From the NCBI RefSeq assembly GCF_001895205.1, contig NZ_BDJF01000006.1:1-64000 (forward strand): 64,000 bases of DNA. Reading direction: 5' to 3'. Position numbers and translations under genes: made by a program. The notes under the pieces were generated by a model that worked only from the letters and a program-made list of their open reading frames with translations, did no database searches and was not told the DNA's origin. Position 1 is the first letter of the stretch; every line of letters starts with the position of its first letter. Below are positions 37,037 to 46,602 of this stretch, in pieces. Source of the DNA: Vibrio injensis (lineage in GTDB: Bacteria; Pseudomonadota; Gammaproteobacteria; Enterobacterales; Vibrionaceae).

Positions 37037-37836
37037 GGATTAAAACTCTCCTGAAAATATCGTACATAGCGACCGATGGCGTACGGATGGTTAACAATAC
37101 CAATAATCGGGGCGACCTCAATAATGGCATTAGAAATAAAAACTTCATCGGCAGCAATCAAATGCTCCATTGAAAACTGACCGATTTCTACGGTCAATCC
37201 GAATGATGTTGCCGATTGTAAAATCATCCGTCGAGCGACGCCTGCAACCCCGGCATTATCAAGACTCGGCGTATATAAAGTCTTCTTTTTTACCCAGAAC
37301 AAGTTCGCCATCGTGGTTTCAACGATGTGATGATTAAGATCCAAACAAACCCCATCGGCATACCCTGCTCTATCCATTTCACCGCGCAGTAACACCTGTT
37401 CTAAGCGATTATTATGTTTATGACCAGCGAGTAACGGATTAAGGCCCATTCGCTGCTCACACACGCCTAACATAACCCCGTGACGTCGCCATTGATGGTA
37501 ATGTGCAGGGAAGTCAAAACGGCTGAGGGTGATCTTCGCTGGATGCCGTTGACTGGGACTATAACCTCTTCCTCCATCACCACGACTAATATGCAGTTTT
37601 ATTCCTGCTTGTTGCTCATCCTTGGCGATATGATTAAGTGCATCCTCAATGATTGACCAATCAGGAGATGGAATAGCCAAGCACTGTAAACATGCTTGTA
37701 TACGCTCTTGGTGATAATCCCAGAGCTGAATTTTACCTTGTTTAATCAATAGGGTACTAAAACAACCGTCGCCATATTGAAAAGAGCGATCACTTGCGGT
37801 TATGAGCGGGTCATTCAATCCATGTTGTCTAATCAT
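37033..37836 (-). CDS. pabC: aminodeoxychorismate lyase PabC
   Basis: PabC releases pyruvate from 4-amino-4-deoxychorismate to give p-aminobenzoate for folate. The 267-residue protein is a fold-type IV PLP enzyme: RSFQYGDGCFSTLL at the N-terminus, the PLP lysine in AGHKHNNRLEQVLL, and the EVFISNAIIEVAPI segment. It follows fabF after a hairpin and overlaps mltG, which is the standard gammaproteobacterial order. Confidence 0.93.
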   Translation of the reverse strand: MIRQHGLNDPLITASDRSFQYGDGCFSTLLIKQGKIQLWDYHQERIQACLQCLAIPSPDWSIIEDALNHIAKDEQQAGIKLHISRGDGGRGYSPSQRHPAKITLSRFDFPAHYHQWRRHGVMLGVCEQRMGLNPLLAGHKHNNRLEQVLLRGEMDRAGYADGVCLDLNHHIVETTMANLFWVKKKTLYTPSLDNAGVAGVARRMILQSATSFGLTVEIGQFSMEHLIAADEVFISNAIIEVAPIIGIVNHPYAIGRYVRYFQESFNP

Positions 37837-37855
37837 GCTTGCCTCCCTGAAAAAA

Positions 37856-37888
37856 TAAACGGCCTAATGCAAAGCACCAAGCCGTTTA
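37856..37888 (-). terminator. hairpin between fabF and pabC
   Basis: TAAACGGC pairs with GCCGTTTA, with an inner TGC / GCA pairing in the loop. There is no long T-run, so it may be a partial terminator or an RNA-processing or stability element that sets expression downstream of fabF. Confidence 0.45.
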
Positions 37889-37914
37889 AACTCAAACTAA
37901 ATCAGATAAACTAA

Positions 37915-39159
37915 TTATACGCGTTTAAAAATCAATGAACCGTTAGTGCCACCGAAACCAAACGAGTTACATATAGCATAATCCATACCTGACACTTTAC
38001 GCGCCGTATGAGGCACTAAGTCAATATCTAACCCTTCTTCAGGGTTATCAAGGTTAATCGTTGGTGGAACGATTTGATCAACCAAAGACATAATGGTAAT
38101 GATTGCTTCAACAGAACCTGCTGCGCCGAGTAAGTGACCCGTCATTGATTTGGTTGAAGAAACCAATACTTGCTGACTACCTTCTTCACCTAATGCCCGT
38201 TTAATTCCTTTCACTTCAGCGACATCACCAGCCGGCGTTGACGTTCCGTGAGCATTAACATAACCGATTTGAGTACCAGTGACTCCAGCATCACGCATCG
38301 CAGCTTCCATCGCTAGAGCGCCACCAGAACCATCTTCACTTGGTGAGGTCATATGGTAAGCATCACCTGACATACCAAAACCAACCAGTTCAGCATAAAT
38401 TTTAGCACCACGAGCTTTAGCGTGTTCATACTCTTCAAGCACAATGACACCAGCGCCATCACCCAAAACAAAACCATCACGGTCTTTATCCCAAGGACGT
38501 GACGCTTTTTGAGGTTCATCGTTACGAGTGGATAACGCTTTGGCAGCACCAAAACCAGCCATACCTAAAGGCGTAGACGCTTTTTCGGCACCACCAGCGA
38601 CCATTGCATCGGCATCGCCATAAGCGATCATACGTGCCGCATGGCCAATGTTGTGCAAACCTGTGGTACAGGCAGTGGAAATCGCAATATTTGGGCCACG
38701 TAAACCACGCATGATAGAAAGGTTACCAGCAACCATATTAACGATGGTGGATGGAACAAAAAATGGGCTAACCTTACGTGGACCTTTTTCGAACAATGCC
38801 TGATGACCCGACTCAATTAACTCCAGACCACCAATTCCTGAACCAATGGCGACACCAACGCGTGGAGCATTAGCTGGGGTGATTTGCAGACCTGAGTCGT
38901 CTAAAGCTTGAATACCCGCTGCAATGCCATACTGAATAAAAAGATCCATTTTTCTGGCATCTTTTTTAGACATATACTCTTCGCAATTAAAGTCTTTGAC
39001 TAGACCTGCGAAACGAGTTGAGAAATTTGTAGTATCAAAGTGCTCGATATTAACGATACCACTTTGACCAGCTAGCAGGGCTTTCCAAGAAGATTCTACA
39101 GTGTTGCCTACTGGTGACAACATACCCATGCCAGTGACAACGACACGACGCTTGGACAC
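37915..39159 (-). CDS. fabF: beta-ketoacyl-ACP synthase II
   Basis: FabF elongates acyl-ACP by condensation with malonyl-ACP. The protein has the nucleophile Cys in [14 protein letters not shown], and the two catalytic histidines in [11 protein letters not shown] and [13 protein letters not shown]. Length is 414 with the GTG start at 39159, which places GGAG nine bases upstream and gives the N-terminus SKRRVVVTG as in E. coli; an ATG two codons earlier (39165) is the alternative. It follows acpP across a strong hairpin. Confidence 0.95.
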   Translation of the reverse strand: MSKRRVVVTGMGMLSPVGNTVESSWKALLAGQSGIVNIEHFDTTNFSTRFAGLVKDFNCEEYMSKKDARKMDLFIQYGIAAGIQALDDSGLQITPANAPRVGVAIGSGIGGLELIESGHQALFEKGPRKVSPFFVPSTIVNMVAGNLSIMRGLRGPNIAISTACTTGLHNIGHAARMIAYGDADAMVAGGAEKASTPLGMAGFGAAKALSTRNDEPQKASRPWDKDRDGFVLGDGAGVIVLEEYEHAKARGAKIYAELVGFGMSGDAYHMTSPSEDGSGGALAMEAAMRDAGVTGTQIGYVNAHGTSTPAGDVAEVKGIKRALGEEGSQQVLVSSTKSMTGHLLGAAGSVEAIITIMSLVDQIVPPTINLDNPEEGLDIDLVPHTARKVSGMDYAICNSFGFGGTNGSLIFKRV

Positions 39160-39207
39160 GATCATATTCTCCGGAATAGAAATGTTCTATGAGAGGGATA
39201 GATGACT

Positions 39208-39237
39208 AAAAAACTCAGGCGGCCAGAGGGCCGCCTG
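39208..39237 (-). terminator. terminator/attenuator after acpP
   Basis: A perfect 9-bp G/C-rich stem CAGGCGGCC / GGCCGCCTG with a 4-base loop is followed on the minus strand by AGTTTTTTAG. It sits 10 bases after the acpP stop and before fabF, so it should end most acpP transcripts and let some read into fabF, matching the high need for acyl carrier protein. Confidence 0.8.
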
Positions 39238-39246
39238 GGGAGAACA

Positions 39247-39483
39247 TTACTGAGCGTTGCTGGTCACGTAATCAATCGCAGCTTGAACAGTAGTGATTTT
39301 CTCTGCTTCTTCATCAGGAATCTCAGTATCAAATTCCTCTTCAAGAGCCATAACTAATTCAACAGTGTCTAGAGAATCTGCACCTAGATCTTCAACGAAA
39401 GAAGATTCATTTTTTACTTCTGCTTCGTCTACACCTAGCTGTTCAACGATGATTTTCTTTACGCGTTCTTCAATGTTGCTCAT
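39247..39483 (-). CDS. acpP: acyl carrier protein
   Basis: AcpP carries growing acyl chains on a phosphopantetheine arm. The 78-residue acidic protein has the attachment serine in [18 protein letters not shown]. The start is ATG 39483 ([10 protein letters not shown]), preceded by AGGAAA; the upstream extension of the frame is not part of the gene. It lies in the fabD-fabG-acpP-fabF order with a 233-bp gap to fabG that may contain its own promoter. Confidence 0.97.
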   Translation of the reverse strand: MSNIEERVKKIIVEQLGVDEAEVKNESSFVEDLGADSLDTVELVMALEEEFDTEIPDEEAEKITTVQAAIDYVTSNAQ

Positions 39484-39716
39484 GTTTTCTTTTCCTTTAC
39501 AGATTTCGCCTAATGCGATGATTCCGTAGTTTATTCGAACTAGTGAAAGTTGCAAGGGGGACCTTGCTGGTCAAACCACAAATTTACCGATTTTAACCGA
39601 AATTCACACCATTTTTGACATAAATCATGCACAAATGTTGCGCACCTAAAAACCAACTGTTAAGAAAAGTCGGCACTTATTGACGACTTTTGCCTAACTT
39701 CTCCAAACACTTGGCA

Positions 39717-40463
39717 TTAAACCATGTACATTCCGCCGTTGACGTGGAGAGTTTCACCCGTAATGTAAGCGGCTTCATTGGACGCCAAAAAAGCTACCGC
39801 AGAAGCGATTTCATGAGGTTCACCAAGACGACCAGCTGGAACTTGCGCTAGTGTAGCAGCACGTTGCTCATCATTCAGCGCTTTTGTCATATCTGTGGCG
39901 ATAAAACCTGGTGCAACTGTGTTCACAGTCACACCACGGGATGCAACTTCACGTGCCATCGACTTGGTAAAGCCAATTACGCCCGCTTTTGCCGCAGCAT
40001 AGTTGGTTTGCCCAGCATTACCCATGGTACCAACAACCGAACCAACATTAATGATTCGACCATGGCGTTTTTTCATCATGCCACGTAATACGGCTTTCGA
40101 TAAGCGAAAAATTGATGTCAGGTTGGTATCTAAGATATCCATCCATTCTTCGTCTTTCATACGCATCAATAGGTTATCACGTGTAATACCCGCATTATTC
40201 ACTAAAATGTCGATGCTGCCAAACTCTTCATTGATCGCTTTGAGTACTAAATCGATCGAAGCTGGGTCAGTCACATTCAGAGCAAACCCTTTCCCTTTAT
40301 CACCCAGATAAGTACTGATGGCTTCTGCTCCACTATCGCTGGTTGCTGTTCCGATGACAGTAGCACCGCGCGCAACAAGCACTTCGGCGATTGAACGGCC
40401 AATCCCACGACTGGCTCCCGTGACTAGAGCGACTTTACCTTCAAGGCTCATGAATTCATTCAT
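39717..40463 (-). CDS. fabG: 3-oxoacyl-ACP reductase
   Basis: FabG reduces 3-oxoacyl-ACP with NADPH. The SDR protein (248 residues, or 244 from the second ATG at 40451) has VTGASRGIGRSIAE, the NNAGITRDN motif, and the Ser-Tyr-Lys set in NVGSVVGTMGNAGQTNYAAAKAG. The C-terminus ITGETLHVNGGMYMV is typical of FabG. It follows fabD with 14 bp between. Confidence 0.96.
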   Translation of the reverse strand: MNEFMSLEGKVALVTGASRGIGRSIAEVLVARGATVIGTATSDSGAEAISTYLGDKGKGFALNVTDPASIDLVLKAINEEFGSIDILVNNAGITRDNLLMRMKDEEWMDILDTNLTSIFRLSKAVLRGMMKKRHGRIINVGSVVGTMGNAGQTNYAAAKAGVIGFTKSMAREVASRGVTVNTVAPGFIATDMTKALNDEQRAATLAQVPAGRLGEPHEIASAVAFLASNEAAYITGETLHVNGGMYMV

Positions 40464-40477
40464 GTTTGATTCCTACT

Positions 40478-41401
40478 TTATTGCACAGCTTCGAGTGAAG
40501 CGCTATCGTTTACTGCTACCGCATCTAGTGTTTTTACAATGCGTTTAGTTAATCCAGTTAATACCTTACCTGGGCCAACTTCAATAAGTTTTTCAACCCC
40601 TTGCTCACTCATATTTTGTACCGCTTCCGTCCAACGTACCGGATTATAAAGCTGACGTACAAGAGCATCTTTAATTTTTGCAGGGTCCGTTTCTGCCATC
40701 ACATCAACGTTATTAATCACTGGAATTGATGGGGTATTAAACTGCAGTCCCGCTAGAGCAATAGCTAATTTTTCTGCGGCAGGCTTCATTAATGCACAAT
40801 GCGATGGTACTGAAACTGGTAGTGGTAATGCTCGCTTAGCACCCGCTTCTTTGCATAATACACCAGCGCGCTCAACAGCTTCTTTTTGTCCCGCAATCAC
40901 GACTTGTCCCGGAGAGTTAAAGTTAACCGGAGACACAATTTGCCCTTGAGCAGCTTGTTGGCATGCTGTGGCAATCGCCTCATCATCAAGACCAATGATC
41001 GCATACATCGCACCGGTACCTGCAGGTACGGCTTCTTGCATTAGCCGACCACGTAATTCAACTAAACTGATCGCTTGCTGAAAATCAATCACACCGGAGC
41101 ATACTAACGCAGAATACTCACCTAAACTGTGTCCCGCTAAAACTTCTGGTTGAGGTAAGTTCAGTGACTGCCAAACGCGCCAAATAGCGACTGATGCAGC
41201 CAGAATAGCGGGTTGCGTACGATGCGTTTGGTTAAGCTCTTCTGCTGGGCCTTGTTGTGTCAATGCCCATAGATCGTAACCCAAGACTTCTGAAGCTTGG
41301 CTAAACGTCTGTTTGACAACCTCGTGCTGCTCACCAAGCTCCGCAAGCATACCGACAGCTTGCGAACCTTGACCAGGGAATACAATAGCAAATTTGCTCA
41401 T
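40478..41401 (-). CDS. fabD: malonyl-CoA:ACP transacylase
   Basis: FabD moves malonyl from CoA to ACP. The 307-residue protein has the N-terminal FPGQGSQAVGML, the nucleophile Ser in AGHSLGEYSALV, the catalytic His in SVPSHCALMKPA and the Gln/Asn binding residues in NNVDV. It lies between fabH and fabG on the same strand. Confidence 0.96.
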   Translation of the reverse strand: MSKFAIVFPGQGSQAVGMLAELGEQHEVVKQTFSQASEVLGYDLWALTQQGPAEELNQTHRTQPAILAASVAIWRVWQSLNLPQPEVLAGHSLGEYSALVCSGVIDFQQAISLVELRGRLMQEAVPAGTGAMYAIIGLDDEAIATACQQAAQGQIVSPVNFNSPGQVVIAGQKEAVERAGVLCKEAGAKRALPLPVSVPSHCALMKPAAEKLAIALAGLQFNTPSIPVINNVDVMAETDPAKIKDALVRQLYNPVRWTEAVQNMSEQGVEKLIEVGPGKVLTGLTKRIVKTLDAVAVNDSASLEAVQ

Positions 41402-41473
41402 GTTTTTTCCTTAAAATAAAATGGACAAAGAGTCGAATGACTCCTCAACGTCAAATGAGTGATTCAAGAATAA

Positions 41474-42424
41474 TCAGAACTTAACCAAAGCAGAGCCCCA
41501 AGTGAAGCCACCACCAAACGCTTCTAACAACAATAGCTGTCCACGTTGAATGCGCCCATCGCGCACGGCTTCATCTAATGCGGTTGGTACCGTTGCAGCT
41601 GAAGTATTACCGTGTCTATCTAAGGTCATGACAACTTGATCTAATGACATGGAAAGTTTCTTTGCAGTAGCAGAAATAATCCGATAATTGGCTTGATGCG
41701 GCACTAACCAATCTAATTGTGATTTATGCAAATTATTCGCTGCTAAGGTATCTTTAACTAATTTAGACAATTGAGTAACGGCAACTTTAAATACTTCGTT
41801 ACCTGCCATGTGCAACCACTTATCAGCATTACCACCACGCTCAGGCACTTCAAGGCTGAGTAATTCACCAAACTCGCCATCTGCATAAATATGGGTAGAT
41901 AAAATGCCCGGTTCCTGACTTGCACCAATCACCACGGCTCCAGCTGCATCACCAAATAAAATAATGGTCGAACGATCCGTTGGATCACACGTTTTCGAGA
42001 GTGCATCCGCACCAATTACCAATACTTTTTTACACATACCAGATTTAATGTGCTGATCAGCAACGGACAATGCATACACAAAACCAGAGCATGCTGCTGC
42101 TAAGTCAAAGGCCGGACAACCTTTAATTCCCAATTTCGCTTGAACCTGACATGCAGAAGAGGGAAAAGTATGACTGCCACTTGTCGTAGCAACGATGATC
42201 AGATCAATTTCATTTTTATCAATTTGTGCCATTTCGATGGCTTTTTCAGCAGCATAAAATGCCATATCGGCGACGGTTTCGTTATCAGCGGCAATTCGAC
42301 GTTCACGAATCCCCGTCCGGGTCACAATCCATTCATCATTGGTGTCTACCATTTTCTCTAAATCTGCGTTAGTACGCACCTGAGATGGCAAGTAGCTGCC
42401 AGTACCTAAAATTTTGCTATACAT
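41474..42424 (-). CDS. fabH: beta-ketoacyl-ACP synthase III
   Basis: FabH starts fatty acid synthesis by condensing acetyl-CoA with malonyl-ACP. The 316-residue thiolase-fold protein has the catalytic Cys in [13 protein letters not shown], His in [12 protein letters not shown] and Asn in [12 protein letters not shown]. It starts 5 bases after plsX, in the conserved plsX-fabH-fabD order. Vibrios may carry a second FabH elsewhere; this is the operon-encoded form. Confidence 0.95.
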   Translation of the reverse strand: MYSKILGTGSYLPSQVRTNADLEKMVDTNDEWIVTRTGIRERRIAADNETVADMAFYAAEKAIEMAQIDKNEIDLIIVATTSGSHTFPSSACQVQAKLGIKGCPAFDLAAACSGFVYALSVADQHIKSGMCKKVLVIGADALSKTCDPTDRSTIILFGDAAGAVVIGASQEPGILSTHIYADGEFGELLSLEVPERGGNADKWLHMAGNEVFKVAVTQLSKLVKDTLAANNLHKSQLDWLVPHQANYRIISATAKKLSMSLDQVVMTLDRHGNTSAATVPTALDEAVRDGRIQRGQLLLLEAFGGGFTWGSALVKF

Positions 42425-42429
42425 GAAGA

Positions 42430-43455
42430 CTAATAATGCCTCTCGAGTAAAACCGCTTCCAAACGATCGCTTATGCGGCTGGGGACTTGTCGTTTCACTT
42501 CATGAACCGCTTCACCTATCGCATTGACGACTGCGGATACATCGGCACTTCCATGACTTTTAATGACTATGCCGCGTAATCCTAACAAACTTGCGCCGTT
42601 ATACTGGTCGGGGTTCAAGGTTTTTAATTCATAAAACAGCTCAGAAAACACTTTTCGAGCAATCCAACCCTTTATGGATGAGGCTAAAAAAAGATTTTTT
42701 AACTTATCAATAAAGAGTTGTGCTGTCCCTTCACAGGTTTTTAAACAAACATTACCGACAAATCCATCACACACCACAACGTCGGCGGCATCAATCAATA
42801 ACTGATTCCCTTCAATATAGCCAATAAAATTCACGGCTTGAGTTTGCTTGAGCAACTGTGCACAACCTTTAACGAGATCATTGCCTTTTATCTCTTCTGC
42901 ACCGATATTTAAAATTGCCACACGAGGTGAACGTTGTAAATGTTGCTCTGCTAACGCAGCCCCCATAACCGCAAATTGAAACAGTGAGTCTGCATCACTA
43001 GAGACATTTGCACCAAGATCTAATAACCACGTCTTTCCCCCTGATACCGTGGGTAAGGCCGTCACTAATGCTGGGCGTTCTATCCCCGGGAGAAGCTTTA
43101 AACGAAAACGGGACAGTGCCATCAACGCGCCGGTATTACCAGCACTGACACAAGCATCGGCCTGCTGCTGAGCAACCAGGTCGATAGCTAAACCCATCGA
43201 GCTATCGTGGCTATGGCGTAACGCTAATGAAGGTTTTTCTGAGTTAGCAATGACTCGGTCACTATGCACAATACTCAGACGAGAATTGGTTTGGTAACCT
43301 AGCAAAGATAATTGTTGAGTGATAGCGGTATGATCACCCACTAAAATCACTTTTAGCTCTGGGAAATGCGACAGTGCCTGCACGGCGGCAGGCACTGTTA
43401 CGCGAGGACCGAAATCCCCGCCCATTGCATCAAGTGCAACGGTTAAATTTTGCAA
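42430..43455 (-). CDS. plsX: phosphate acyltransferase PlsX
   Basis: PlsX makes acyl-phosphate from acyl-ACP for phospholipid synthesis. The 341-residue protein has the diagnostic N-terminus [12 protein letters not shown], the [10 protein letters not shown] segment and the [16 protein letters not shown] block. It lies directly after rpmF (9 bp) and before fabH. Confidence 0.95.
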   Translation of the reverse strand: MQNLTVALDAMGGDFGPRVTVPAAVQALSHFPELKVILVGDHTAITQQLSLLGYQTNSRLSIVHSDRVIANSEKPSLALRHSHDSSMGLAIDLVAQQQADACVSAGNTGALMALSRFRLKLLPGIERPALVTALPTVSGGKTWLLDLGANVSSDADSLFQFAVMGAALAEQHLQRSPRVAILNIGAEEIKGNDLVKGCAQLLKQTQAVNFIGYIEGNQLLIDAADVVVCDGFVGNVCLKTCEGTAQLFIDKLKNLFLASSIKGWIARKVFSELFYELKTLNPDQYNGASLLGLRGIVIKSHGSADVSAVVNAIGEAVHEVKRQVPSRISDRLEAVLLERHY

Positions 43456-43464
43456 AGGTCAACC

Positions 43465-43635
43465 TTACTTGTTGATAACCTTTTTGCCACGGTAGTAGCC
43501 TTCAGCGGTCACATTGTGACGTAGGTGAGTTTCACCTGAAGTTGCATCTACAGATAATGCAGCTGAAGTTAGCGCATCATGTGAACGACGCATGCCACGC
43601 TTAGAACGTGTTTTACGGTTTTGTTGTACGGCCAT
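43465..43635 (-). CDS. rpmF: 50S ribosomal protein L32
   Basis: A 56-residue basic protein beginning [20 protein letters not shown] and ending [11 protein letters not shown], the unmistakable L32 sequence. It has no CXXC zinc motif, as usual in gammaproteobacteria. The gene lies between yceD and plsX, the widely conserved position. Start ATG at 43635 has GTAGGGTCC upstream. Confidence 0.97.
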   Translation of the reverse strand: MAVQQNRKTRSKRGMRRSHDALTSAALSVDATSGETHLRHNVTAEGYYRGKKVINK

Positions 43636-43666
43636 GGACCCTACTCCTATGTTAATGTTTAAAGAT

Positions 43667-44194
43667 TTACTTCTTTAAACTTTTTAAAACATCGAATGGA
43701 TTCGGCTTGTCTTCCAACAAGGCTTCTTCTGGAAGTTCACCAAATACCAAATTGTTTGATTGAACGCTACAATCCGCTTCATCATGCATCGCTACTTGGG
43801 GTAAACCAAGAATGAACTCGTCTTCAACTAACTGTATTAAATCAACTTCACCGTATTCGTTAGGATCTACCAAATCGTACTCATCCGGTGCATCTTGTTC
43901 ACTTTTTTCACTATAATAAGGAGTGTAAGTGAACTGAACTTCACACTCATGTGCGAAGGTTTCATTACAGCGTTGACACTCTAAATCAACTTCGATGTTA
44001 GCTTTACCAGAGATAACAACCAGTTGCTGTTCATCCATCCCAAATGACAATGAGACTTGAGCGTCGCGTTTTACGCCATCGACTGACTCTTCTAAGCGTT
44101 TTAAAAGACTGGCTTGGATGATACCATCATAATCCAATCGTTTTTGAGCAGCTTTCGCAGGGTCAATCGTCCGCGGTATTTTTACCTTTTGCAT
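43667..44194 (-). CDS. yceD: 23S rRNA accumulation protein YceD (DUF177)
   Basis: YceD affects 23S rRNA accumulation in E. coli and is nearly always encoded before rpmF. The 175-residue acidic protein has the DUF177 cysteines in [16 protein letters not shown] and the C-terminal [11 protein letters not shown]. It is the first gene of the rpmF-plsX-fab operon; the promoter should lie in the 217-bp gap to the divergent maf gene. Confidence 0.92.
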   Translation of the reverse strand: MQKVKIPRTIDPAKAAQKRLDYDGIIQASLLKRLEESVDGVKRDAQVSLSFGMDEQQLVVISGKANIEVDLECQRCNETFAHECEVQFTYTPYYSEKSEQDAPDEYDLVDPNEYGEVDLIQLVEDEFILGLPQVAMHDEADCSVQSNNLVFGELPEEALLEDKPNPFDVLKSLKK

Positions 44195-44411
44195 AGGGCG
44201 CGAATATTATCTTCCAAAATTGTTTTAGTCAAAGAAAAAGGCAAAAAAGTTGCTATGCCTTATTTCGCTATTGGCTTAAGAAGCACGTTACGGTGTTATG
44301 CTAAACAGAAGATTAACCGTTCGTAATGTGTATCCTATCGCTCACTTTGCTTGAGACGATCGGCCAGTTTCCGGTATGCTATTCATACACTGGAGATAAT
44401 TGTAAATCAAA

Positions 44412-44993
44412 ATGCAAAATTACCAACTAGTTTTGGCTTCAACCTCACTTTATCGGCAACAATTGCTAGAAAAACTTGCGATCCCTTTTATTACGGCAAC
44501 GCCTGATTGTGATGAAACACCTTTAACGGATGAAACACCTGAACAACTGGTGATGCGCTTAGCAACGAACAAAGCACGCTCTTGCCACTTATTAGCACCA
44601 AGCTTAGTGATTGGCTCTGATCAAGTATGCGTCATCAATGGTCAGATCATTGGTAAACCCTACAACCGAGAAACGGCAATTCATCAGCTATTGCAACAAA
44701 GTGGTCAAACCATCACTTTTTATACCGGTCTCGCATTACACAATACTCAAACCAAACAGACTCAAGTCACAATCGATACTTTTAAAGTACACTTTCGTTC
44801 GCTTACACCAGAGATGGTGGCTCGATACGTTGATAAAGAACAGCCTTTTTACTGTGCTGGTAGTTTTAAAAGCGAAGGACTTGGCATTGCTCTCTTTGAA
44901 CGTTTGGAAGGTGATGACCCCAATTCATTAATCGGCTTGCCACTGATTAAGCTGATTCAACTCTTAGAGAAAGAACAGGTTAACGTCATTTAA
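44412..44993 (+). CDS. Maf-family nucleoside triphosphate pyrophosphatase (YceF-like)
   Basis: A 193-residue Maf protein that hydrolyses non-canonical nucleotides to monophosphates; the E. coli neighbour-gene YceF is specific for 7-methyl-GTP. Seen are the N-terminal [23 protein letters not shown], the catalytic Asp in [18 protein letters not shown] and [18 protein letters not shown]. It is divergent from yceD, as in other gammaproteobacteria. The m7GTP preference is inferred from synteny. Confidence 0.9.
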   Translation: MQNYQLVLASTSLYRQQLLEKLAIPFITATPDCDETPLTDETPEQLVMRLATNKARSCHLLAPSLVIGSDQVCVINGQIIGKPYNRETAIHQLLQQSGQTITFYTGLALHNTQTKQTQVTIDTFKVHFRSLTPEMVARYVDKEQPFYCAGSFKSEGLGIALFERLEGDDPNSLIGLPLIKLIQLLEKEQVNVI

Positions 44994-45046
44994 CGAACGA
45001 ATGAATCTCATCAGTAAAAACTAAAAAGATTCATCCATAGCAATCA

Positions 45047-46003
45047 TCAAGCTTGACGCATTTGTCCTAATGCCCGCTCTAACGAAGTCTCTAGTGGAGC
45101 ACTGATGTCCATTTTATCCCCTGTTGCTGGATGGATAAATTGGATATTGGCGGCATGCAAAAATAGGCGATTTATAGCAAATTGACTCACATACGCGTCA
45201 AATCGGCGGTCACCATATCGGTCATCCCAAGCAATGGGGTGACCTGCGTATTGAGTATGCACACGTATTTGATGTGTTCGCCCCGTAATCGGACTGGCTT
45301 GAACTAGAGTCGCTTGCGCAAATTGTTCGAGCACTCTAAAACGAGTTTCTGATGGTTTACCATTAGGATTAACCCGAACAATACTATTAACTTCATTTTT
45401 AAGTAATGGTGCATTAACGACTTTAACCTCGCTCGGCCAGTGTCCCATCACTAACGCAAAATAGTATTTTTGTACCGTTTTCTCACGAAACTGTGCCTGT
45501 AAATGACGCAAAGCCGAACGCTTCTTAGCAACTAATAAGATGCCAGATGTGTCTCGGTCGATACGATGTACCAGCTCTAAAAAACGCGCTTGTGGACGCA
45601 AAGCTCGTAACGCTTCGATCGCACCAAACTTTAAACCGCTACCGCCATGCACTGCCGTCCCAGAAGGTTTGTTAAGAACCAAAAGATGGTCGTCTTCGTA
45701 AACGATACACGCTTCTAATTCAGCAACGCGATTCAGCTTCACACTCGGTGCGGCCTGCTCTGATTCATCCACCTCCATAGTTACGGGAGGAATGCGGATA
45801 CTATCTCCTGCTGCCAGTTTATATTCAGCTTTAACGCGCTTTTTATTAACTCGCACCTCTCCCTTGCGCAAGATTCGATAAACCACGCTCTTAGGAATAC
45901 TTTTTAATTGGTTACGCAGAAAGTTATCAATGCGTTGGCCAGCCATATCTTCGTCGATATCGACGAACTGGACTTGGGTTTTAATTTCGCTCATACCCGC
46001 CAT
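45047..46003 (-). CDS. rluC: 23S rRNA pseudouridine(955/2504/2580) synthase RluC
   Basis: RluC makes three pseudouridines in 23S rRNA. The 318-residue protein has an N-terminal S4 RNA-binding domain (RIDNFLRNQLKSIPKSVVYRILRKGEVRVNKKR split around residues 22-55) and the RluA-type catalytic motif ELVHRIDRDTSGILLVAKK with the nucleophile Asp. The position next to rne, divergent across 600 bp, matches E. coli. A start three codons downstream (45994) is possible. Confidence 0.95.
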   Translation of the reverse strand: MAGMSEIKTQVQFVDIDEDMAGQRIDNFLRNQLKSIPKSVVYRILRKGEVRVNKKRVKAEYKLAAGDSIRIPPVTMEVDESEQAAPSVKLNRVAELEACIVYEDDHLLVLNKPSGTAVHGGSGLKFGAIEALRALRPQARFLELVHRIDRDTSGILLVAKKRSALRHLQAQFREKTVQKYYFALVMGHWPSEVKVVNAPLLKNEVNSIVRVNPNGKPSETRFRVLEQFAQATLVQASPITGRTHQIRVHTQYAGHPIAWDDRYGDRRFDAYVSQFAINRLFLHAANIQFIHPATGDKMDISAPLETSLERALGQMRQA

Positions 46004-46236
46004 TTTAACCTTAATTGACGGAAAATCATCTTTTTCTTCACAGAAAAACCACGTTTACAATGAATGCCGCCTCAAGCTGGTGAAAATAACAGCAAATCTT
46101 CGTTACACCTTGAAACACCTATGACAGACAATCAAAGAATCACAAAGTTATTGACGTTTTTCGTAACGCTGACCTAGTGAACTGTGATCTTTTTGTACAG
46201 ACCGTTAAAAAAATAAGGAGTTTCTTACAATGCCGA

Positions 46237-46265
46237 TTGCTGAGTTTCGCAGTCACTGCTATAGT
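46237..46265 (+). promoter_or_regulatory. candidate rne promoter
   Basis: TTGCTG (46237-46242), a 17-bp spacer and TATAGT (46260-46265) preceded by an extended -10 TGC. Start of transcription would be near 46272, leaving a leader of about 330 bases, close to the 361-base rne leader of E. coli. Confidence 0.5.
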
Positions 46266-46269
46266 TCAC

Positions 46270-46602
46270 AGCTGCAAAGTATGAAAGGTTTGGCATGTTG
46301 TTTAACCTTTTATCCCGCGCAAAAATGTGAGTAGTTCTCTGACTATTGATGTGCAGCATATGGCGTAAGACACGATTGATAGCGGTTTTCTTGTTGTTCT
46401 ACTCCTCGCCTTTTCATGTTGAGTATCTACCGCCACTGTGCGGTTCACAAGCAATCGTATGCTTGTGGTGACTGAAGTGCCCTCAGAGCATCCCCTCCAG
46501 CCGGGAGGCTGCAATCAATAAGCCATGGGATCTGGCACCGTGAAAACGAAATACAACAACAAGAATAATAATCAAAACAAAGAAAAGATAACGAGATTTT
46601 AA
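46270..46602 (+). promoter_or_regulatory. RNase E 5' UTR autoregulatory leader (rne5-like)
   Basis: A long non-coding leader before rne. It contains G/C-rich hairpins, for example CCTCC-AGCC-GGGAGG near 46493-46507 and a GCACAGT/ACCGCC-rich region at 46425-46445, while the last 60 bases are unstructured and A-rich before the start codon. In E. coli such a leader is the substrate through which RNase E controls its own mRNA. Conservation of the individual helices was not tested. Confidence 0.6.

Noticed and set aside
46230..46335. 34-codon frame with a good AAGGAG upstream, before rne
   Set aside because: It overlaps the predicted rne promoter and leader, has no family resemblance, and the likely transcription start lies inside it.
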